This document shows, piece by piece, positions 23,879 through 30,238 of a DNA stretch of 34,799 nt (positions within the stretch are counted from its first letter, which is position 1; every line of letters begins with the position of its first letter). The stretch spans positions 1 to 34,799 of the forward strand of contig JARGPD010000033.1 of assembly GCA_029212845.1 (NCBI GenBank). Direction: 5' to 3'. The notes beneath the pieces are model-generated. The model made no database searches. It was given only the letters and a program-made list of their open reading frames with translations, and had not been told where the DNA came from. The position numbers were made by a program, and so were the translations under genes. This DNA is from Planctomycetota bacterium (GTDB taxonomy: Bacteria > Planctomycetota > UBA1135 > GCA-002686595).

Positions 23879-25864
23879 GTGAGCTTCTTCCCCAGCGAGA
23901 TGGAGGAGTACGCTCCTCTGCCCGAGGCCCCGCCCTTCGATCCGGTCGAGGCCATGGCGGCCCTGGGCCCGCGCGTCCAGGAGGTCTTCGGCATCGAGGA
24001 GCTGCGGCCGATGCAGGCCGAGGCGATCGAGGCCAACCTCCAGGGGCGCGACCTCTTGCTGGTGCTGCCGACGGGCGGGGGCAAGAGCCTCTGCTACCAG
24101 GCGCCGGCGCTCGTGCGGCCCGGCCTGACCCTGGTGATCAGCCCGCTGATCTCGCTGATGAAGGACCAGGTCGACGGCCTCGTGCAGAACGGTGTCGCCG
24201 CGGCGATGCTGGGCAGCAACCTGGAGTCCGACGAGCGGCGCCGGGTGATGGACGACCTGCGCGCGGGCACGCTGGACCTCCTGTACGTCTCCCCCGAGCG
24301 GCTCTTCTCGCCGGGGTTCCTCGAGCTCGTCTCTCAAGGTTGCGCCCAGCCCCTGGCCGCGGTCGCGATCGACGAGGCCCACTGCATCAGCCAGTGGGGC
24401 CACGACTTCCGCCCCGAGTACCGGCGCCTCGGCGGCCTGCGCGAGGCCCTGCCCGGGGTGCCGCTGCACGCCTACACGGCGACGGCGACCAGCGACGTGC
24501 GCGACGACATCGTGCGCGCCCTCGGCTGCACGGACCCGATCGTGCTGGTGGCGCCCTTCGATCGGCCGAACCTGATCTACCGCTCGCTGCCGCGCACGAG
24601 CGTGCTCGACCAGATCCGCGAGGTGATCGCGCGCCACCCCGGCGACGGCGGCATCGTCTACTGCATCTCGCGCAAGGAGACCGAGCGCATCGCCGGCGGC
24701 CTCTCGAAGGCGGGCGTGCGCGCCGAGGCCTACCACGCCGGGCTGCCCGCCCGCGAGCGCGCCCGGGTCCAGGAGCGCTTCCAGTCGGAGGAGGTCGACG
24801 TCGTCGTGGCGACGGTCGCCTTCGGCATGGGCATCGACCGCACCAACGTGCGCTTCGTGGTGCACGCCTCGCTGCCGAAGGGCGTCGAGCAGTATGCCCA
24901 GGAGACCGGGCGCGCCGGTCGCGATGGGCTCGAGGCCGAGTGCACGATGTTCTACTCGGGCAGCGACTACTACAGCTGGAAGGGGCTGGTCGAGCGCAGC
25001 GCCGCCGAGAGCGCCGATGCCAGCGACGACGTCTGGGGCGGCGAGCAGGACGAGGAGGCGCGGGAAGAGGCCTCGTTCCAAGCGGCCAAGGTCCAGGAGG
25101 CGGCCATCGCGCGCCTGGGCAAGATGATGGGCTTCGCGTCGGGCGGGATCTGCCGGCACCGGGCCCTGGTCGAGTACTTCGGCCAGGAGCTGGCCGAGCC
25201 CGGGCAGGACTACGACTGCGGCGCCTGCGACGTGTGCCTGGGCGAGCTCGAGGAGCTGGAGGATGGCAAGGTCATCTCCCAGAAGATCCTCTCGTGCATC
25301 GTGCGCACCGGCCAGCGCTTCGGGTCGGGCCACGTGGCCGATGTGCTTAAGGGCGCGAAGACCCAGAACATCAAGAAGTACGGCCACGACGAGCTGTCGA
25401 CCTACGGCCTGCTCCCTGAGTTCGACAAGGACACCCTGCGCTCCTTGATCGACCAGCTGGTCGGCCTGGGCTTCATCATGGTCGCGCCGGGCCAGTACCC
25501 GACCCTGTACCTGTCGCCCGAAGGCGGCGAGCTGATGTACGGCAACCGCGAGGTGCGCCTCGTGCGCGTGCCCCAGGCCAAGGCTTCGGCCTCACGCTCG
25601 GGGTCCGGCCGCCGCCGCAAGAGCGCCGCCGCCGAGGAGCTCGCCGAGGGCGCCAGCGACGTCTTCGAGCGGCTGCGGGCCCTCCGCCGCGAGCTGGCCC
25701 GCTCGCGCGGGGTCCCGCCCTACGTGATCTTCACCGACCGCACCTTGGTCGCCATGGCGAACCACACCCCACGCACCCTCGACGACTTCGGTCGCCTGCC
25801 CGGCGTCGGCGCGAAGAAGCTCGAGGACCTCGGCCCGATCTTCGTGGCCGAGCTGAACAAGTAG
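23879..25864 (+). CDS. recQ: ATP-dependent DNA helicase RecQ
   Basis: This 661-aa protein is a full RecQ. Motif I is LPTGGGKS (Lys69), motif II is AIDEAHCISQWGHDFRPEY (DEAH 165-168), and motif VI contains QETGRAGRDG. The zinc-binding Cys set is at GGICRHR and CGACDVC, followed by the RQC winged-helix (ISQKILSCIVRTGQRFG). The C-terminal HRDC domain is DRTLVAMANHTPRTLDDF with LPGVGAKKLEDLG. It unwinds 3'-5' DNA in RecF-pathway recombination and fork repair. An acidic/Ser-rich insert (about 375-400, SADASDDVWGGEQDEE) separates the helicase core and zinc region. The GTG at 23879 lies 9 bp after the DUF3108 gene; an ATG at 23900 is the alternative. Confidence 0.95.
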   Translation: MSFFPSEMEEYAPLPEAPPFDPVEAMAALGPRVQEVFGIEELRPMQAEAIEANLQGRDLLLVLPTGGGKSLCYQAPALVRPGLTLVISPLISLMKDQVDGLVQNGVAAAMLGSNLESDERRRVMDDLRAGTLDLLYVSPERLFSPGFLELVSQGCAQPLAAVAIDEAHCISQWGHDFRPEYRRLGGLREALPGVPLHAYTATATSDVRDDIVRALGCTDPIVLVAPFDRPNLIYRSLPRTSVLDQIREVIARHPGDGGIVYCISRKETERIAGGLSKAGVRAEAYHAGLPARERARVQERFQSEEVDVVVATVAFGMGIDRTNVRFVVHASLPKGVEQYAQETGRAGRDGLEAECTMFYSGSDYYSWKGLVERSAAESADASDDVWGGEQDEEAREEASFQAAKVQEAAIARLGKMMGFASGGICRHRALVEYFGQELAEPGQDYDCGACDVCLGELEELEDGKVISQKILSCIVRTGQRFGSGHVADVLKGAKTQNIKKYGHDELSTYGLLPEFDKDTLRSLIDQLVGLGFIMVAPGQYPTLYLSPEGGELMYGNREVRLVRVPQAKASASRSGSGRRRKSAAAEELAEGASDVFERLRALRRELARSRGVPPYVIFTDRTLVAMANHTPRTLDDFGRLPGVGAKKLEDLGPIFVAELNK

Positions 25865-26037
25865 CCGTCCTCGGCCCGTGGCCCGAGGGCGCGCCGAAGG
25901 AGCAGCAGGTGGGTCGTGAGGGCCATGGGAGCCAGGAGCACAGGCAGGAGCCCGGGCGGGAGCTGGTCGAAGGCGCCGGGGGCGACCAGCACAGAGGCGG
26001 CTTGGGGGCCTGCGACCGGCGCACCCCCGAGGCTCAT
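25720..26037 (-). CDS. Possible small membrane protein coupled to marR (low confidence)
   Basis: A 105-codon frame begins at an ATG overlapping the marR stop as ATGA. The first ~57 residues lie outside recQ and contain one hydrophobic stretch (LLPVLLAPMALTTHLLLL) after Gly/Ala/Pro-rich sequence, followed by RRALGPRAEDGY. The last ~48 codons run antisense through the recQ 3' end. Coupling and the hydrophobic helix argue for a gene; the long antisense part and lack of recognisable homology argue against it. Confidence 0.25.
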   Translation of the reverse strand: MSLGGAPVAGPQAASVLVAPGAFDQLPPGLLPVLLAPMALTTHLLLLRRALGPRAEDGYLFSSATKIGPRSSSFFAPTPGRRPKSSRVRGVWFAMATKVRSVKIT

Positions 26038-26507
26038 GACGTCAGCTCGGCCGGGTCGTCGAGCCGCGCGACCCCCGCGAGCAGGCTGTCGAGATCGCTC
26101 AAGAGGCGCTGGACCTTCGCTCCACCGAGGGCTTCCTCGAGCCCCGCCTGCACGACCAGCCAGTCCCCACGGGCGGCGGCCTGCAGCCTGCGGCCGGTGG
26201 GCGTCAGCACGAAGCGGCGGGTGCGCTTGTCGACGCCGGGGGCGCTCTCGACGAGCCCGCGCTCCTCGAGCAGGCCCAGGTTGCGGTTGAGGGTCGTGCG
26301 GTCGGTGGTCGTCAGCTTGGCGAGCTCGCTGAGCGAGCGCAGGCCGGCCTGGGCCAGGACCGACAGCAGGCTGAACTGCGGCGCGCTCAGGCCGTGCTGG
26401 CCGAGCGCCCGGTCGTAGTGCTGGCTCACCGCGCGGGCGGCGCGGCGCACCTTGAAGCACAGGCAGTTGGGCTCGAGGGCCAGGTCGGCGGGGGGCTTGG
26501 GGCTCAT
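26034..26507 (-). CDS. MarR-family transcriptional regulator with N-terminal CxC
   Basis: This 157-aa winged-helix regulator has the dimer helix CFKVRRAARAVSQHYDRAL, then LSAPQFSLLSVLAQ, the HTH SLSELAKLTTTDRTTLNRNL, and the wing GLVESAPGVDKRTRRFVLT. Cys15 and Cys17 form a CLC motif at the position of the peroxide-sensing Cys15 region in OhrR-type MarR proteins (LCFALY), so redox or metal sensing is possible. The ATG at 26507 is chosen because the MarR fold begins there; upstream extension runs into the operators. Two identical palindromes lie 60-130 bp upstream, which suggests autorepression. The antiporter gene ends 185 bp upstream on the same strand. Confidence 0.85.
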   Translation of the reverse strand: MSPKPPADLALEPNCLCFKVRRAARAVSQHYDRALGQHGLSAPQFSLLSVLAQAGLRSLSELAKLTTTDRTTLNRNLGLLEERGLVESAPGVDKRTRRFVLTPTGRRLQAAARGDWLVVQAGLEEALGGAKVQRLLSDLDSLLAGVARLDDPAELTS

Positions 26508-26566
26508 GGATCGGGGGTCTTCGGTGCCTGGGCGGAGCGTGGGGAGGTCGGCGGCTGGGGTGGTTC

Positions 26567-26582
26567 GGGTGCAATTGCACCC
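26567..26582. promoter_or_regulatory. Proximal palindromic operator upstream of marR
   Basis: A perfect 16-bp palindrome, GGGTGCAATTGCACCC, is centred at 26574.5, about 67 bp before the marR ATG. It overlaps a minus-strand TAGGGT (-10-like, 26584-26579), so binding would block the promoter. Confidence 0.65.
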
Positions 26583-26621
26583 TATCGGCAGGACGGGGCG
26601 CGGGGCTGAGGTCGAAAGCCT

Positions 26622-26633
26622 GTGCAATTGCAC
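26622..26633. promoter_or_regulatory. Distal palindromic operator upstream of marR
   Basis: A second palindrome, GTGCAATTGCAC, is centred at 26627.5. Centre spacing to the first copy is 53 bp, close to five helical turns, so two dimers would bind the same face of DNA. Confidence 0.65.
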
Positions 26634-26691
26634 CTGTTCCCTGGGCCGGAATGCGCCCTGGGGCGCTCGTGACGGGCCCTAGGTGCCCAGC

Positions 26692-28698
26692 TCAGGCCTC
26701 GTCCGGGCGGCGACCCACGAGCCTCATCCAGCCGATCAGGAAGCCCAGGGCCAGGAGCAGGCCGACCCAGGCGGGCCACCAGCCGCGGGCCACGGGCAGG
26801 TACCCGAAGACCAGCGCCGCGCCCATGGTGAGGAGGGCGTAGGGCGCCTGGGTGCGGACGTGGTCGACGTGGTCCGAGGCGCTCGAGATCGAGGACAGCA
26901 CCGTCGTGTCGCTGATCGGCGAGCAGTGGTCGCCGAAGATCGAGCCCTCGAGCACGGCGCCGATCGACATCAGCATCAGGAAGTAGCCGCCGACCTCGGT
27001 GGCGCTGCCGAGCTGGAAGGCCAGGGCCACGACCAGGGGCAGCAGGATCATCATCGTGCTCCAGGACGAGCCCGTGGAGAAGGCGACCAGGGCCGCGAGG
27101 CCGAACAAGAGCGCGGGCAGCAGCAGCGGGTCGACGTGGACGCCGAGCAGGGCCGTCAGGTAGCCGGCGGTGTCGAGCTCACCGCAGACGTCGCCGATCA
27201 TCCAGGCCAGGTACAGGATCGCGAAGGCCTGGCCCATGGAGGACAGCACGGCCCAGGCGGCGCCTGGGATCTCGCGCGCGATGCCCTCGCGCCAGCAGGC
27301 GCCGGCCGCGAGCAGCAGCCCGGTGGTGGAGCCGACCAGCAGTGGGATCGAGCCGCTGCCCGCGAGCAGCACACCCGAGAGGCCCTCGAAGCGGAACAGG
27401 GCGGCGGGGTCCATGGCGAAGGCGCCACCGCGGACCAGGATCGTGCCCAGGGTGACCAGCACGAAGGCGAACAGCGGCACGAGCGCGTTGATCGCGCGCG
27501 GGGTGACACCTTCGGCCGGCGCGATGCGGGTGGTGGCCTCGCCGACCATCGGCCTGGAGCCCGGCGCGACCAGCTGGCCGGTGCGACGCGCGCGGCGCTC
27601 GGCGCGCAGCATCGGCCCGAAGTCGCGGCCGCCGAGGGTCACGATGCCGACCAGGCACAGGGTCAAGATCGAGTAGAAGCGGAAGGGCAGGGTCTCGAGG
27701 AACACGCCGTAGCCAGCCTCGGGCGCGATGCCTGCGCTCGGCAGCTGGGGCGAGAAGGTCGAGACCTCGAAGGCGATCCAGGTCGAGAGCAGGGACAGGC
27801 CGGCCACCGGCGCGGCGGTCGAGTCGACCAGGTAGGCCAGCTTCTCGCGGGCGACCCGGAAGCGGTCGGTCAGGGGCCGCATGGTCGAGCCGACCAGCAC
27901 CGTGTTCGAGTAGTCGTCGAAGAAGATGAACAGGCCCATCAGCCAGGTCGCGACCTGGCTGCCGCGGGCGCTGTTCGCGCGCCGCGCGACCGAGTTCATC
28001 ACGCCAGCAAGACCGCCCGAGCGCACGAGCAGGCCGACCATCGAGAGCATCGCGACCACGAACAGGATCGTGCGCGTGTTGTCCCAGCTCGCGAGGCGCC
28101 CGTAGAGGAAGTGGGTGAAGACCTCGAGCCCGCCCTCGATGGGGGCGGCCCAGGTGGCCGAGCGCTGGTGGACGAGCAGCGTGGCGCCGACCCAGACGCC
28201 GAGGAACAGTGCGGGGATCGTGCGGCGGAAGAGCACCGCCAGGGCGATCGCGACGAGCGGCGGCAAGAGGGCGGACTTCGTCGGCAGGGAGAGCGGCACG
28301 ACGACGTCCAGGGGAGGCAGGTCGGTGCCTTGCGGGTCCAGCTGGAAGTGCTGCTCGGGCAGCTCGCCGTCGAGGCCGCGGACCTCGAGCCTGAGCCGCG
28401 CGCCGCCCTGGTCGTGGCGCACGACCGGCGCCTGGCCGCGGGCGCCCAGGGCCGTGACCAGGGCCAGCTGCAGGGTGCGCTCGACCTCGTCCTCGGGGGG
28501 CGTGAGCACGAGCTCGGCCTCGCCGATGCCCAGCTCGAGGGCCTCGCCGACGGTGGTCGCGAGGCCACCGAGCACGACCTCGGCGTCCAGCAGGGAGCCG
28601 CTGGAGCGGGCGGCCAGGTGAGCCGGGTCCGGCCCCGGGGCGAGGGCCAGGGCGAGGCACAGGGCGGCAAAGACCGCGAGGGCGACGAGGCGGTGCAT
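26692..28698 (-). CDS. NhaC-family Na+/H+ antiporter with exported N-terminal domain
   Basis: This 668-aa protein has an NhaC-type transporter core (about residues 140-668). FFDDYSNTVLVGSTMRPLTDR and GDHCSPISDTTVLSS are the conserved half-membrane motifs, and WSTMMILLPLVVALA and FLIGWMRLVG are TM segments. It would exchange Na+ (or organic ions) for H+ across the inner membrane. The first ~140 residues are unusual: a Sec-like signal (ALCLALALAPG) followed by a non-membrane domain (LGGLATTVGEALELGIGEAEL ... LRLEVRGLDGELPE) before TM1. The ATG at 28698 has an AGGAAGG ribosome site. marR lies downstream. Confidence 0.85.
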   Translation of the reverse strand: MHRLVALAVFAALCLALALAPGPDPAHLAARSSGSLLDAEVVLGGLATTVGEALELGIGEAELVLTPPEDEVERTLQLALVTALGARGQAPVVRHDQGGARLRLEVRGLDGELPEQHFQLDPQGTDLPPLDVVVPLSLPTKSALLPPLVAIALAVLFRRTIPALFLGVWVGATLLVHQRSATWAAPIEGGLEVFTHFLYGRLASWDNTRTILFVVAMLSMVGLLVRSGGLAGVMNSVARRANSARGSQVATWLMGLFIFFDDYSNTVLVGSTMRPLTDRFRVAREKLAYLVDSTAAPVAGLSLLSTWIAFEVSTFSPQLPSAGIAPEAGYGVFLETLPFRFYSILTLCLVGIVTLGGRDFGPMLRAERRARRTGQLVAPGSRPMVGEATTRIAPAEGVTPRAINALVPLFAFVLVTLGTILVRGGAFAMDPAALFRFEGLSGVLLAGSGSIPLLVGSTTGLLLAAGACWREGIAREIPGAAWAVLSSMGQAFAILYLAWMIGDVCGELDTAGYLTALLGVHVDPLLLPALLFGLAALVAFSTGSSWSTMMILLPLVVALAFQLGSATEVGGYFLMLMSIGAVLEGSIFGDHCSPISDTTVLSSISSASDHVDHVRTQAPYALLTMGAALVFGYLPVARGWWPAWVGLLLALGFLIGWMRLVGRRPDEA

Positions 28699-28803
28699 GG
28701 CCCCTTCCTACCCGATCGCCCACCAATCGCGAAGGGTGGGCTCGGCTCGCCATGCAGAAGGGCCCCACCAGGAAGGGGGCGGCGGGGGGTGCCCGGGTTC
28801 GTG

Positions 28804-28822
28804 CGGCCCGGGCGTGGGGCCG
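28804..28822. other. GC-rich inverted repeat in the 195-bp gap 28699-28893
   Basis: A 6-bp stem, CGGCCC (28804-28809) and GGGCCG (28817-28822), has loop GGGCGTG. It lies between the antiporter start and the outer-membrane protein stop. In such GC-rich sequence the stem is weak evidence. Nothing else was seen in the gap except the hairpin at 28878-28892. Confidence 0.2.
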
Positions 28823-28877
28823 GGGGCGCACCGAGGCGCCGGGGCGGGGGGTGGTCGACGCTTTCCCCGCCGGCCGT

Positions 28878-28892
28878 CCCCGCGCTCCGGGG
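28878..28892 (-). terminator. Weak hairpin after the outer-membrane protein stop
   Basis: CCCCG (28878-28882), loop CGCTC, CGGGG (28888-28892) directly follow the minus-strand TAG at 28894-28896. The stem is only 5 bp and there is no clear T-tract, so this is tentative. Confidence 0.3.
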
Positions 28893-28893
28893 C

Positions 28894-29973
28894 CTAGATT
28901 CCGAAGGTCAGCGAGACGCCGAGGTAGTTGGTCGGGTCGCCTTCGCTCTGGCCGACGAGCGAGCCGGCGCCGTCGAGCACGGTGTACTCGCTCCACATCA
29001 CCTGCCCGATCTCGATGCCGAGGCGGCCGGACTCGCTCACCTGCCAGTCGAGGCCGGCCGAGACCTTGATCTCCTCGTCGCGGAAGACGCCGCCGGAGAC
29101 CGGGCCGCCTTCCTCGAGGCGGTACTGACGGATGTCGAAGCTGGCGCCGAGGTTCAGGCTCAGGTCCTGGCCGAGGTCCTGCTCGAAGCGCAGCTCGGAG
29201 CCGTGAATCGCAGCGCGGGTGTGCTCGCCGAGGCGCCAGTCGAAGCCGAAGAAGGGCATCACCCAGGCGTCGTCCTCGAGGCGCGACTCGCCGGCCAGGC
29301 CGAAGGTGAAGTCGACGTCGTCGGCGATCGAGTAGCGCACGCCGGCCAGGCCGCCGAGGATCAGCGAGTCGGTCGGGTTGACCAGCTCCTCGCCAGCCAG
29401 GGTGACCTCGAGTCCCGCGAGCCAGGTCCAGGTCTCGTCGGCGCGCACGGCCAGCTGCAGGCCGGCGCTGGTCTCGTACAGGTCGTTGAAGGGCTTCGGC
29501 TCGCCGGGGACGAGGGTGCTGCCGCTGCCGAACTTGTAGAAGGTGGACTCGTTGCGCAGGTGCAGGGCGAAGGCGCGCTCCTCGGTGCGGCGCCCGATCG
29601 TGGCGTCGAGCCCGGCACGCTGCACGGTCAGGTCGCCGCCGACGTCCTTGAAGTCGGTGGTGCCGTTGACGAGGGCGAACAGCTCGAGGCTGCTGAAGGT
29701 CTCGGCCGCGGGCGCCGTGGCCGTGGGCGTGAAGGCGTGGCCGCCGGCGAGCGGGGCCGAGGCCTCGATCAAGCCCGAGCGCGCGGGCTGGGCGGTGGCC
29801 TCGGTCACCGAGACGACCTTGGGGAAGGAGGCGGTGACCGTCGCGATCGGCGAGTCGAGGCCGAAGGCGGGCAAGGGGCGCGCCGTGGACTGGGCCGAGG
29901 CGGGCGCGGCGGCCAGCAGGGAGGCCAGGATGGCGGCGAGAACGAGGAGGGACTGGAGTCGGGGACGGCGCAT
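28894..29973 (-). CDS. Probable outer-membrane beta-barrel protein (DUF6268-like)
   Basis: This 359-aa protein has a Sec signal (to AAAPASAQ, about residue 28). Alternating polar/aromatic beta strands follow: ELFALVNGTTDFKDVGGDLTV, TWTWLAGLEVTLAGEEL, GGLAGVRYSIADDVDFTFGL, FDWRLGEHTRAAIHGSELRF and LNLGASFDIRQYRLEEGG. It ends in YLGVSLTFGI with strand-like hydrophobic spacing. The pattern fits DUF6268-type barrels, but the assignment rests on composition and strand pattern. Pore or adhesin function is not known. The ATG at 29973 lacks a clear Shine-Dalgarno. The gene sits between the antiporter gene and the dynamin-like GTPase gene on the same strand. Confidence 0.65.
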   Translation of the reverse strand: MRRPRLQSLLVLAAILASLLAAAPASAQSTARPLPAFGLDSPIATVTASFPKVVSVTEATAQPARSGLIEASAPLAGGHAFTPTATAPAAETFSSLELFALVNGTTDFKDVGGDLTVQRAGLDATIGRRTEERAFALHLRNESTFYKFGSGSTLVPGEPKPFNDLYETSAGLQLAVRADETWTWLAGLEVTLAGEELVNPTDSLILGGLAGVRYSIADDVDFTFGLAGESRLEDDAWVMPFFGFDWRLGEHTRAAIHGSELRFEQDLGQDLSLNLGASFDIRQYRLEEGGPVSGGVFRDEEIKVSAGLDWQVSESGRLGIEIGQVMWSEYTVLDGAGSLVGQSEGDPTNYLGVSLTFGI

Positions 29974-30175
29974 GGGGATCCGGGGAAAGCGGACTTCGGA
30001 TGGACCTCTTGCTGGGCGAACGAGGTCCGCCCAGGGAGGCTTGGTCTCCGGGACAGGAGCAAGCTCCTGGGTGCCGTCCTGGGCCCCCGGTTGGTGGGGG
30101 CGCGACCGGGGGAAGAGTACCCCCCGGGGAAGCCGCGGTCGGAATCTATGGGATTTCCTACAGGTGCCCATGCAG

Positions 30176-30212
30176 AAGGAGGACGCCTCGGCATGGCCGG
30201 GGCGTCCTCCTT
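30176..30212 (-). terminator. Strong hairpin terminator after the dynamin-like gene
   Basis: A perfect 12-bp stem, AAGGAGGACGCC (30176-30187) and GGCGTCCTCCTT (30201-30212), has a 13-nt loop. It lies 27 bp past the minus-strand stop at 30239 and upstream of the next minus gene. Read on the minus strand it ends in a short T/C run. Confidence 0.75.
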
Positions 30213-30238
30213 CATTCGGGTGAGATGGACCGGGAGGC

